Shown in pieces: positions 1 through 6,909 of a stretch of 64,000 nucleotides of DNA (position 1 is the stretch's first letter; each line of letters starts with the position of its first letter). This DNA is from Deferribacteraceae bacterium UBA6793 (GTDB taxonomy: Bacteria; Chrysiogenota; Deferribacteres; Deferribacterales; Geovibrionaceae), in contig DKFP01000002.1 of NCBI GenBank assembly GCA_002452405.1, forward strand, positions 124,001 through 188,000. The letters are read 5' to 3'. The position numbers were made by a program, and so were the translations under genes. The notes beneath the pieces were generated by a model that did no database searches, had not been told where the DNA came from, and saw only the letters and a list, made by a program, of their open reading frames with translations.

Positions 1-73
1 TCGAGCGCTGCTTAACCAGATTTGTCATCTCAATAAAATATTCGTCCCATGAGGGTCTTTCCGTTCTGCTCAT
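1..73 (-). CDS. dCMP deaminase family protein, N-terminal fragment
   Basis: Only the first 24 codons lie in the window. They read MSRTERPSWDEYFIEMTNL and continue through VKQRS. The RPSWDEYF(M/I)E..LV..RS pattern is the usual start of ComEB-type deoxycytidylate deaminases, zinc enzymes that convert dCMP to dUMP for thymidylate synthesis. The zinc-binding HAE and PCxxC motifs would lie beyond the window edge, so the family call rests on the N-terminus alone. The ATG follows the rpiB stop by one base (TGA-G-ATG), so the two genes are almost certainly co-transcribed and translationally coupled. Confidence 0.7.
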   Translation of the reverse strand, partial: MSRTERPSWDEYFIEMTNLVKQRS

Positions 74-74
74 C

Positions 75-527
75 TCAGCACCAGCTGTCTTTAGCGAGTT
101 CGTCTATCTTGTCGATACGTCTCTGGTGTCTGCCGCCCTCAAACTCTGTGTTTAGGAACAGGTCAACCATGTCCGCAGCTCTTTCTATAGTGGTAATCCG
201 TCCGCCCAGCGCCATTATGTTTGCGTCGTTGTGAAGACGGCACATCTTCGCCGTATAGGTGTCGAAACAGAGTGCACAGCGTATTCCTTTGAATTTGTTT
301 GCAGAAATTGAGATACCGATGCCGGAACCGCACATTACCACAGCGCAGTCGGCTTTTTTGTCCAGAACCGCTTTTGCCGCAGCAGCGCCGAAGTCGGGAT
401 AGTCAACGGACGCTTCAGAGTCCGTTCCAAGGTCAAGAATCTCATAACCTTTTGATGTAAGATAGTTTTTGATTTCAGTTTTAAGACCGAATCCGCCGTG
501 ATCGGACGCAAGTGCTACACGTTTCAA
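75..527 (-). CDS. rpiB: Ribose-5-phosphate isomerase B
   Basis: A 150-residue RpiB/LacAB-family isomerase that interconverts ribulose 5-phosphate and ribose 5-phosphate in the cytosolic pentose phosphate pathway. The family landmarks are present: ASDHGG near residues 7-12, the catalytic Cys66 in MCGSGIG, and HNDANIMALGGR around residues 100-110. Length is normal for the family. The start codon is TTG, supported by a GAGGTG Shine-Dalgarno about six bases upstream. It is followed after one base by the dCMP deaminase gene. An 80-base gap separates it from nadA upstream, so it may have its own promoter or be read from the rarA-nadA operon. Confidence 0.95.
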   Translation of the reverse strand: MKRVALASDHGGFGLKTEIKNYLTSKGYEILDLGTDSEASVDYPDFGAAAAKAVLDKKADCAVVMCGSGIGISISANKFKGIRCALCFDTYTAKMCRLHNDANIMALGGRITTIERAADMVDLFLNTEFEGGRHQRRIDKIDELAKDSWC

Positions 528-607
528 ATTACACCTCGAATCAATAGTAACGGCTTAAAGAACAATATCAGATTTTCCAATATAATGGAAGCCTATATTT
601 AAAAAAC

Positions 608-1516
608 CTATTCGTTTCTGGGGATGGCGAGCATACGTTCAATGCAGGTCACTGCTTTTTTTGCAACTTCCTTATCAACAGTGATAACGTTGCCCATGTT
701 TAAGAGGCACTCATAAACATCTTTCAGAGTGGTCTTTTTCATGTTTTTGCAGGTGAATCCTTCGTATGCGAACAGGAAGGTTTTGTCAGGATTTTCAAGT
801 CTGAGCCTGTAGCCCACGCCGGTTTCCGTTGCGATGATAAATTTCTTCGCAGGGTTGTTCTTGCAGTAGGTATATATGCCCGAAGTGGAGCAGACGTGGT
901 CTGCAATGTCCACGACAGCCGGAGGACATTCAGGGTGCGCGACAACCACAGCATCGGGATTTTCGCGGCGCAGCTGCTGAATTTCAGGAACAGTCACACG
1001 GTTGTGGATGGGGCAGAAGCCGGGATAAAGGATTATCTCCTTGTCCGTGAACCTCTGGACGTAGTTTCCGAGGTTTTTGTCAGGGACAAAGAGAATTTTG
1101 TCAGACTGTATGCTCTTAATGACGTTTACGGCATTTCCGGACGTGCAACATAGATCACTCTGCGCCTTAACTTCCGCGGTGGAGTTCACATAGCAGACGG
1201 TGACGGCACCCGGATGCTGCGCCTTGAACTCAGCGAGTTTTTCGCCAGTAATCATGTCCGCCATTGGGCATCCGGCATCCAGTCTGGGCAGAAGGACAGT
1301 CTTTTCCGGAGCGAGCATATGGGCGGTCTCCGCCATGAAATGCACGCCGCAGAAAACAATGACCTTGTTTGAGGTTTTCGCGGCTTCTATGGACAGTCCG
1401 AGTGAATCCCCTGTGATGTCGGCTATTTCCTGAATTTCATCTATCTGATAGTTATGTGCAAGAATAACGGCATCCCGTTCTTTCGCAAGCCTTTTAATCT
1501 CTGCTTTGTAGTCCAT
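608..1516 (-). CDS. nadA: Quinolinate synthase
   Basis: A 302-residue NadA that condenses iminoaspartate with dihydroxyacetone phosphate to give quinolinate in de novo NAD synthesis. It needs a [4Fe-4S] cluster. The three expected ligands are visible at Cys83 (AGCPMAD), Cys168 (GFCPIH) and Cys256 (FTCKNMKK), matching the spacing of the compact thermophile-type enzymes. The AHNYQ motif sits at residues 20-24. It starts with ATG one base after the stop of the upstream phosphoesterase gene, so it is the last gene of a coupled minus-strand operon. No nadB or nadC is next to it. Confidence 0.96.
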   Translation of the reverse strand: MDYKAEIKRLAKERDAVILAHNYQIDEIQEIADITGDSLGLSIEAAKTSNKVIVFCGVHFMAETAHMLAPEKTVLLPRLDAGCPMADMITGEKLAEFKAQHPGAVTVCYVNSTAEVKAQSDLCCTSGNAVNVIKSIQSDKILFVPDKNLGNYVQRFTDKEIILYPGFCPIHNRVTVPEIQQLRRENPDAVVVAHPECPPAVVDIADHVCSTSGIYTYCKNNPAKKFIIATETGVGYRLRLENPDKTFLFAYEGFTCKNMKKTTLKDVYECLLNMGNVITVDKEVAKKAVTCIERMLAIPRNE

Positions 1517-1517
1517 A

Positions 1518-2291
1518 TCAGTCCCCCGATGTGATGCATACTGTTGAGAAACCGGTGACCTTCAGGTCACTTCCGTACTCGAAAAACAAGGCATTAAACA
1601 ATATTTTACCCCGCTTTTCAACCTCAAATTTGCGCGGCATACCCGTCAGAAATCTTTCTATCGGCGCGTATTTTTCCATTCCTATGACAGAGTTCAGTGC
1701 ACCGCACATTCCTGTGTCCGTGAGATAAAGGGTTCCTTTCGGGAGCAGGCGTTCATCATTGGTCTGAACGTGTGTATGGGTTCCGGCAACAGCTCCCGCA
1801 CGTCCGTCGGCATAAAGCCCGAACGCGGTCTTCTCGCTGGTGGCTTCGGCATGAAAATCCACGAAAACGAACCCTTCCGCATCTTCCATTATTTTGTCAA
1901 ATTTGCGGAAAGGGCAATCTGAAAGCCCCATGAAGACGCGTCCGATAAGGTTTACGCAGGTGAATTTTTCGCCGTTCTTCTCGATGGTTATGCTGCCTCT
2001 GCCCGGCACACCCTCAGACATGTTCGCGGGGCGGATGAGCCTGTCCATCTTACCGATGGTCTTCTCCACCTCTTTGTTGTCCCAGACGTGGTTGCCTGTG
2101 GTGAGGATATCGATGTCCAGTCGCAGAAGCTCTTCGTATACAGCATAGGAAATGCCGAAACCACCTGAGGAGTTTTCGGCATTTGCAATGATGATATCAG
2201 GTTTATATTCAGCCCGGACGGCGGGCAGAAAGGTTTGAACCGCCTTTCTGCCTGTGCGCCCGATAATATCTCCGATATGGAGGACTTTCAC
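1518..2291 (-). CDS. YmdB-like metallophosphoesterase (TIGR00282 family)
   Basis: A 257-residue calcineurin-like phosphoesterase of the YmdB/TIGR00282 family. Metal-binding motifs are visible: GDIIGRTGR at residues 7-15, ANAENSSGG near 37-45, TGNHVWDN near 65-72, and THTHVQTNDE in the C-terminal half. In Bacillus the homologue is a 2',3'-cyclic-nucleotide phosphodiesterase and interacts functionally with RNase Y. Here the gene directly follows rny, the usual pairing. The start is GTG overlapping the rny stop (GTGA), so translation is probably coupled. The in vivo substrate cannot be told from sequence. Confidence 0.9.
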   Translation of the reverse strand: MKVLHIGDIIGRTGRKAVQTFLPAVRAEYKPDIIIANAENSSGGFGISYAVYEELLRLDIDILTTGNHVWDNKEVEKTIGKMDRLIRPANMSEGVPGRGSITIEKNGEKFTCVNLIGRVFMGLSDCPFRKFDKIMEDAEGFVFVDFHAEATSEKTAFGLYADGRAGAVAGTHTHVQTNDERLLPKGTLYLTDTGMCGALNSVIGMEKYAPIERFLTGMPRKFEVEKRGKILFNALFFEYGSDLKVTGFSTVCITSGD

Positions 2292-3847
2292 TTTGCGTAT
2301 CCGACCGCTCTGGATTCGCGGATAACGGTCACTTTTATCTGACCGGGATATGTCAGCTCGTCCTCTATCTGTTTTGAAATGTCTTTGGACAGCGTAACCA
2401 GTCTTTCGTCGTTAACCTTTTCGGGTTCAACGATAATTCTGACTTCGCGTCCCGCCTGAATAGCGTATGACTTGCTTACACCGTCGAAACCGCCGGCGAT
2501 TGTTTCAAGGTTCTCAAGACGCTTGATGTAGCTTTCCAGCACTTCGCGTCTGGCACCGGGGCGTGAAGCGGAGATTGCGTCCGCTGCCTGAACAAGAACA
2601 GCCTCGATACACTTGAACTCCTCTTCGCCGTGGTGAGAAGCTATCGCGTTGATAACTCTCCAGTCCTCTTTGTGCTTTTTGGCAACTTCAACACCGATTT
2701 CGGTGTGCGAGCCTTCAGCTTCATAGTCGATTGCCTTACCGATATCGTGCAGAAGTCCCGCACGTTTTGCTATCTTCTCGTTAAGTCCGAGTTCCGCAGC
2801 CATAAGACCTGTTATCTTGGCAACCTCAATGGAGTGACCGAGAACGTTCTGACCATAGGAAGTTCTGTATTTGAGTCTTCCCAGCAGTCTTGTGATGTCC
2901 TTGCTGACGTTGTGCAGACCGAGGTTGAAAAGGGCTTCTTCGCCCACCTCAAGAACGTGTTTTTCAAGTTCCTCTTTCGCCTTGTTGTAGATTTCCTCAA
3001 TGCGCGCTGGGTGGATACGTCCGTCGGACACAAGCCTTTCCAGCGTCATTTTGGCAATCTCTCTGCGGAAGGGGTCATAGGATGAAAGAATAACCGCTTC
3101 CGGCGTGTCGTCAACGATGATGTCAACGCCTGTAACGCTTTCAAACGTGCGGATGTTACGTCCTTCACGTCCGATGATACGTCCTTTCATCTCGTCGGAG
3201 GGCAGCGCCACAACTGTAACGGTTATCTCCGAAATGTATTCCGGTGCGCAGCGCTGAATAGCTGTGGAGATTATGCTTCTTGCCTTTTTGTCGGCTTCTG
3301 TCTTTGTCTCCTCTTCCAGTTCGCGCAGTGTTCTTGCCGCTTCAAGTTTTGCGTCGTCAACCATCTGTGCGATAAGCATCTGTTTTGCTTCCTCGCTGGT
3401 CATGTTTGCGATCTTTTCAGTTTCGAAGATGATGTTCTGTTTCATCTCGTTGATACGTTCTTTTGTCGCCTCTATCTCTTTCAGGCGTCGATCGTATTCC
3501 GCATCTTTCTGTACGAAAGATTCTTCTTTCTTTTCAAGGGATTCCATTTTTTTGTCAACCGCCTCTTCCTTCTGGAAGATGCGTTTTTCCTGAACTTTCA
3601 GGTCATTGCGCTTTTCACGCACTTCTCTTTCGATTTCTGCTTTACCTTTGTTAACAATATCTTTCGCTTCGAGTTTGGACTCCTTTACAATATCGTCGCC
3701 CTCTCTCTTTGCTCTGCTGATAATGTCCTCAGCGGTTTTGTTCAGTTTCAGATTTTCAGCGTCATTTCTTTTTTTCTGCCAGAACATTCCGAAAAATGCT
3801 CCGATAACAGCTCCGGCTACCACCAGAAGGTAATAAACTATACCCAT
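2288..3847 (-). CDS. rny: Ribonuclease Y
   Basis: A 519-residue endoribonuclease that starts mRNA decay at the inner membrane. In order: one N-terminal membrane segment (about residues 4-23), a long charged coiled coil (about 30-190), a KH RNA-binding domain with GRIIGREGRNIRTFE, and an HD metal-dependent phosphohydrolase domain with LLHDIGKAID followed by HTEIG. The length is typical. Start ATG shares a base with the stop of the upstream cyclo-ligase gene (TGATG). The gene ends by overlapping the YmdB-like gene. RNase Y is common in Firmicutes and also occurs in several Gram-negative phyla that lack RNase E. Confidence 0.97.
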   Translation of the reverse strand: MGIVYYLLVVAGAVIGAFFGMFWQKKRNDAENLKLNKTAEDIISRAKREGDDIVKESKLEAKDIVNKGKAEIEREVREKRNDLKVQEKRIFQKEEAVDKKMESLEKKEESFVQKDAEYDRRLKEIEATKERINEMKQNIIFETEKIANMTSEEAKQMLIAQMVDDAKLEAARTLRELEEETKTEADKKARSIISTAIQRCAPEYISEITVTVVALPSDEMKGRIIGREGRNIRTFESVTGVDIIVDDTPEAVILSSYDPFRREIAKMTLERLVSDGRIHPARIEEIYNKAKEELEKHVLEVGEEALFNLGLHNVSKDITRLLGRLKYRTSYGQNVLGHSIEVAKITGLMAAELGLNEKIAKRAGLLHDIGKAIDYEAEGSHTEIGVEVAKKHKEDWRVINAIASHHGEEEFKCIEAVLVQAADAISASRPGARREVLESYIKRLENLETIAGGFDGVSKSYAIQAGREVRIIVEPEKVNDERLVTLSKDISKQIEDELTYPGQIKVTVIRESRAVGYAK

Positions 3848-4410
3848 CAGCTGTTCCTCCTGTATATATCAATTTCGGTGACGAGCAGGTCGCACGGTAT
3901 GTCGTGGGGTTCGGCGTCGATGCTGTCAAAAAGCTGACATTCGAAAGCCAGTCCCGCGGCTGTGCGTATCTTACCCGCCGCAAGGAGCCTGTCATAATAA
4001 CCTTTGCCCCAGCCCACCCGCACAAGCCTTCTGTCGAAGGCAACACCGGGCACCGCGGCAACGTCTATGGATTCGTAATCGGTACATCCGGCAGGCTCGC
4101 AAATTCCGTATGCACCGCAGATAAGGCTGTTTTCACCTTTATAAAGCCCAAGCTCTATACCGCCCCCTCGGACACGGGGCAGATAAACCGCCTTTTTCAT
4201 TCCGTATAAGGTACTTATAAGCTCCGCAGTATCAACCTCGCTTTTGAAGCTGACATACAGCAGAAAACTTTCAAGTTCCGAGAACTCAGCCAGAAACCGT
4301 TCCGCAATCTTAGAGGAAGCAGCCCTGGCGTATGCGCTGTCAAGGTTTTTCCTGCGCTCAAGCGCTTCACTTCGCGCCTTTGCCTTTTCCATAATCCTTG
4401 ACCCCAGCAT
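3847..4410 (-). CDS. 5-formyltetrahydrofolate cyclo-ligase
   Basis: A 187-residue YgfA/MTHFS-family enzyme that uses ATP to convert 5-formyl-THF to 5,10-methenyl-THF, returning storage folate to the one-carbon pool. Visible family features are the basic N-terminal region (ALERRKNL), LLYVSFKSEVDT, and the C-terminal GxGKGYYDRLL motif (VGWGKGYYDRLL) that binds ATP phosphates. The reading frame overlaps the 3' end of rarA. An alternative ATG at 4392, closer to an AAGGA sequence, would shorten it by six residues. In many bacteria this gene lies next to zapA and 6S RNA, and here all lie within 2.5 kb. Confidence 0.92.
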   Translation of the reverse strand: MLGSRIMEKAKARSEALERRKNLDSAYARAASSKIAERFLAEFSELESFLLYVSFKSEVDTAELISTLYGMKKAVYLPRVRGGGIELGLYKGENSLICGAYGICEPAGCTDYESIDVAAVPGVAFDRRLVRVGWGKGYYDRLLAAGKIRTAAGLAFECQLFDSIDAEPHDIPCDLLVTEIDIYRRNS

Positions 4411-5599
4411 GGAGTTTTTTCAGCCTTTCGGCTATTTTGCTTTCAAATCCCGCGTCGGACGGGTCATAAAAGACCTTATCCGTTGCGCCGTATTCCTGTT
4501 TAATAAACCCACCGTGGTCGAAGGGATACATATACCCCTGTCCGTTTGTCCTGAGAGGCTCAGGCACCACCGGCACGTTCTCTTCAAGATACTCTTTAAC
4601 CCTGTGCATCGACATGTAGCTGCGGTTGCTCTTGGGGCAGCCTGCAAGGAATGTCACAACATGGGCGAGGATAATATCCCCTTCGGGTCTGCCCACCGCC
4701 ATGAAGTTTTCATAGCCCGCGTGTGCAAACAACACAGCATCGGGAAAGGCACTGCCTACGTCCTCCGATGCACTTATGAGCAGTCTGCGGAATATCGCCT
4801 CCGGCTCCATACCGCTTTTAAGGAGCGAAAAAGCCCACAAAAGCGCGGAGTCGGGGTCTGTGCCCCTTATGCTCTTGATCATCGCCGAAAGCATATTGTA
4901 ATGCTCGTCGGTATTATATCTTCCGGAAGCCGTATGCTGCGCCGCCTCTTTCACGTTAAGGTGAAGAATGTCGCCCGCAAACCTGCCGCCAATGGCGGAA
5001 AGCTCAAGAAGACTGTAAAAACGTCGTCCGTCGCCGTCTGCCGCCTGAACGAGCCTGTCAAAGTCCTCGTCCGCAATAACGACATCAACGGCGTTATACC
5101 GCTTTTTAAAATACTCACACGCCTTCGCGAACATCTGCGCAAAAGCACCGCGGTCAAGTCTTTGAAGTTCAAAGACAAAACTGCGCGAACGCAGAGGGTG
5201 TATTAAATTGTGATAGGGGTTTTCCGTGGAAGCTCCGATCAGCTTTGCGTGTCCGGAATCTATCAGTCCGAGAAGCAATACCTGCTGACTTTTGTTGAAC
5301 CTGTGCAGTTCATCCAGAAAGACCAGCGTTTTGCCTCTGGTTCCCGCAGACTCCATAACCTGCTTGATTTCCGACGCGCCCGCCGTGGCCGCGTGGAGAC
5401 TGACAAAGGGCATCTGCAAATGGTTTCCGATTATTTCTGCCAAGGTGGTCTTGCCTGTGCCGGGTGGACCGATAAGTATGATCGAGTCGAACCCGCCGTC
5501 TTCTGCCATCTTTCGAAATACGGAATCTGCACCCAACAGATGATTCTGTCCGGCTATATCGTCAAAGACCTTAGGTCTTAACTCTTCCAGTATTCTCAT
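4367..5599 (-). CDS. rarA: Replication-associated recombination protein A (AAA+ ATPase)
   Basis: A 410-residue RarA/MgsA, homologous to the clamp-loader ATPase core and to eukaryotic WRNIP1, acting at stalled replication forks. Walker A GPPGTGKTT begins near residue 44 and Walker B FLDELHRF lies near residue 95. The sensor region GASTENPYH and the C-terminal MgsA domain (LRTNGQGYMYPFDH) are intact. It is the first gene of the minus-strand run to nadA. Its 3' end overlaps the cyclo-ligase start by 44 bases. A GGGG stretch lies upstream of the ATG. Just upstream begins a long non-coding stretch with repeats and the 6S RNA. Confidence 0.95.
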   Translation of the reverse strand: MRILEELRPKVFDDIAGQNHLLGADSVFRKMAEDGGFDSIILIGPPGTGKTTLAEIIGNHLQMPFVSLHAATAGASEIKQVMESAGTRGKTLVFLDELHRFNKSQQVLLLGLIDSGHAKLIGASTENPYHNLIHPLRSRSFVFELQRLDRGAFAQMFAKACEYFKKRYNAVDVVIADEDFDRLVQAADGDGRRFYSLLELSAIGGRFAGDILHLNVKEAAQHTASGRYNTDEHYNMLSAMIKSIRGTDPDSALLWAFSLLKSGMEPEAIFRRLLISASEDVGSAFPDAVLFAHAGYENFMAVGRPEGDIILAHVVTFLAGCPKSNRSYMSMHRVKEYLEENVPVVPEPLRTNGQGYMYPFDHGGFIKQEYGATDKVFYDPSDAGFESKIAERLKKLHAGVKDYGKGKGAK

Positions 5600-5820
5600 T
5601 TATGTATAAACCCCTAACGGGCGGTAAAAAACCTCTAAACGCTATAAGTTACCGAATGTATCAATCTTTTGCCGATGAGACTGCTTCAGGCTGAAGCCTT
5701 CGCAGAGACGCGGCAATCAACCATGACACATTCGTATCTCTTTGGTTATTATATTAGCACATCATTAAAAATGAGCAATGATATGTTTAACAAAAAAACA
5801 ATCGTGCATTAAAAAATACA
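5600..5820. other. Intergenic stretch with one degraded repeat
   Basis: There is no supportable gene here. It holds a short copy of the dispersed repeat at about 5677-5715 (GAGACTGCTTC, then an AGGCTGAAGCCT hairpin, then TTCGCAGAGACG). An AT-rich tract follows, up to the 3' end of the 6S RNA. The rarA promoter should lie here, but I could not pick convincing boxes. Confidence 0.5.
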
Positions 5821-6009
5821 AAAAAGCCCCCGCTCATGCCGTAACCATATTCCAATTGTAGCCCTGTTCATCAGGGCGGAGGAATCACGACGCATTAGGC
5901 TTCCTGCTACAAGGCAGGCTTGCACACCGCAATCAGTATCATCCCCCTTTTCTGGAGTATTGGCTCCAATTTTCATATGATACACGAACACAGCAGGGGC
6001 ATCTTTAGA
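5821..6009 (-). ncRNA. ssrS: Probable 6S RNA
   Basis: 6S RNA binds housekeeping RNA polymerase holoenzyme by mimicking an open promoter. On the minus strand this segment can fold into the expected rod. The closing stem pairs GCCCCTGCT (6000-5992) with AGCGGGGGC (5834-5826) and is followed by a T-run that would serve as terminator. A hairpin GCCCTG-loop-CAGGGC lies near the central bubble (5861-5877). A GGAG/CTCC hairpin lies on the opposite strand of the bubble. The apex is CCTGC-CTTGTA-GCAGG. Size is about 185-190 nt. Location supports the call: zapA lies on one side and the cyclo-ligase region on the other, as in many proteobacteria. A TATAAT box sits just upstream. A covariance-model search would settle it. 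Confidence 0.75.
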
Positions 6010-6015
6010 CTCTTT

Positions 6016-6044
6016 ATTATATTTTGTAAATAAATGACATCGTA
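6016..6044 (-). promoter_or_regulatory. Promoter of the 6S RNA
   Basis: A perfect TATAAT (minus strand, 6021-6016) lies about seven bases before the inferred RNA start. There is no good TTGACA at the normal distance. That place is taken by a near-perfect inverted repeat (6027-6055), so the -35 region may be read through, or blocked by, a bound regulator. Confidence 0.55.
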
Positions 6045-6055
6045 TCATTTATTTA
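6023..6055. repeat. Imperfect palindrome, copy 1 (over the 6S RNA promoter)
   Basis: Arms TAAATAAATGACA (6027-6039) and TATCATTTATTTA (6043-6055) around TCG, with one mismatch. Together with the preceding ATATTTTGTAA it duplicates the element at 6161-6197. The symmetric ATGACA-TCG-TGTCAT core looks like an operator half-site pair. Confidence 0.7.
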
Positions 6056-6160
6056 CCAGCGCAAAGACAGGCAAAGCCTCGCCTTTGCTCACGCTACTTC
6101 TGATTTTTGCAATAAATCACAACAATCAGAATCCGCGAGGCACATCCTGTGTCTTAAACT
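6056..6160. other. Spacer between the two palindromes
   Basis: Non-coding. It contains GCAAAG/CTTTGC complementary blocks near 6066-6089 and an inverted pair TTCTGATT (6108-6115) / AATCAGAA (6124-6131). This suggests a folded, miniature-element-like insert rather than a gene. Confidence 0.4.
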
Positions 6161-6197
6161 ATATTTTGTAATTAAATGACATCGTGTCATTTAATTA
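6161..6197. repeat. Perfect palindrome, copy 2
   Basis: Arms TAATTAAATGACA (6169-6181) and TGTCATTTAATTA (6185-6197) are perfectly complementary around TCG. The flank ATATTTTGTAA matches copy 1, 142 bases away. It is followed at once by a dispersed-repeat copy. Confidence 0.75.
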
Positions 6198-6283
6198 GAT
6201 TGCCGCGTCAGCCTATCGGCTTCCTCGCAATGACAGAACGTAAAAACGTCTCTGCGAGGACTGAAAGGACGAAGCAGTCTCAT
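6198..6283. repeat. Dispersed inverted repeat, near-complete copy
   Basis: The left half is AGATTGCCGCGTCAG...CCTCGCAATGAC. The right half is its inverted counterpart, GTCTCTGCGAGGA...GGACGAAGCAGTCTCAT. The same two-armed pattern recurs at 9600, 14457, 28548, 45395 and 53207. It is non-coding. Confidence 0.7.
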
Positions 6284-6330
6284 CAATATTCTTTGTCACC
6301 AGTCCCAAGACACATTGTCATTTTCAATTT

Positions 6331-6594
6331 TCAAACATCCGCCTTTCTCAGAAGGTCGTCAAGGATCGCGTCTGCGGCAACAGCCGCCTCTTTCAGGTCA
6401 AGATATTGTGCGGAAATCGTAAGAGCCGCCATAACAGCCAGCTTTTGTGTATCCAGCACATTCACCTTGTTCTTTATCTCATTCATACGGTTCTGTAAAA
6501 GCTCCGTAGCTCTGTCAACGAAGTCCTTATCGCGGTCTGTAACCAGAGGATACTGTAAACCGTTTATGTTGACCTTATGCTCGTAGACAGGCAC
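6331..6594 (-). CDS. zapA: Cell division protein ZapA
   Basis: An 87-residue ZapA-family protein, which bundles FtsZ protofilaments at the division site. It has the expected short beta-strand N-terminus (VNINGLQYPL), followed by a helix with FVDRATELLQNRMNEI and a C-terminal coiled coil. The conserved V.A.L.I.....L pattern (VMAALTISAQYLDL) is present. It follows the ZapB-like gene by 18 bases and is probably co-transcribed with it. Linkage to 6S RNA and a 5-formyl-THF cyclo-ligase gene is a long-known arrangement. No terminator is evident before the repeat region downstream. Confidence 0.88.
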   Translation of the reverse strand: MPVYEHKVNINGLQYPLVTDRDKDFVDRATELLQNRMNEIKNKVNVLDTQKLAVMAALTISAQYLDLKEAAVAADAILDDLLRKADV

Positions 6595-6612
6595 CGTTGC
6601 ACCCCCGTAGCG

Positions 6613-6804
6613 TTATAGTCTGCCAATGAGATTTTCGATGCGCTCACGCACCGCTTCTTTCTGCTCCAAAAGCTGACGGTTGTCATCTTTCAGACGGATA
6701 TTTTCCGCTTCAAGGAGGGAACATCTGTCCTTCTCCCGCCTCAGCTCAGCCACCAGATTGTCTATTCTGCTGCTTAAAACATCCAGTTTTTCAAGAAGTT
6801 CCAT
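6613..6804 (-). CDS. Small coiled-coil protein, ZapB-like
   Basis: A 63-residue protein predicted to be one continuous coiled coil with regular heptads (LEKLDVLSSRIDNLVAELR, then LLEAENIRLKDDNRQLLEQ). Such short proteins often precede zapA and are annotated as cell division protein ZapB or TIGR02449 family. In E. coli ZapB links ZapA to MatP. Homology to true ZapB cannot be shown from a coiled coil alone, so position is the main evidence. The start ATG lies only six bases beyond a -10 box, with just a weak AGG upstream, suggesting a nearly leaderless message. Confidence 0.7.
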   Translation of the reverse strand: MELLEKLDVLSSRIDNLVAELRREKDRCSLLEAENIRLKDDNRQLLEQKEAVRERIENLIGRL

Positions 6805-6810
6805 AAAACC

Positions 6811-6839
6811 TAATTACATCATTTATACACAGTTGTCAA
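6811..6839 (-). promoter_or_regulatory. Sigma-70 promoter of the zapB-like/zapA pair
   Basis: Minus strand: TTGACA (6839-6834), a 17-base spacer, and TAATTA (6816-6811). Transcription would start at or next to the ATG at 6804, which implies a leaderless transcript. Confidence 0.6.
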
Positions 6840-6909
6840 TAAATTAGAATAGAACCTGACGACACAGATTTTTGTAGACCTACACTTAAACCGATGCTAA
6901 AATTCATCT

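Noticed and set aside
4244..5206. 320-codon open frame on the plus strand
   Set aside because: It runs opposite to the 5' part of the cyclo-ligase gene and to rarA, both well recognised; it is a shadow of their codon pattern.
5809..6048. 79-codon open frame on the minus strand
   Set aside because: It lies over the 6S RNA and its promoter, has no family pattern and no ribosome site; the base pairing explains the segment better.
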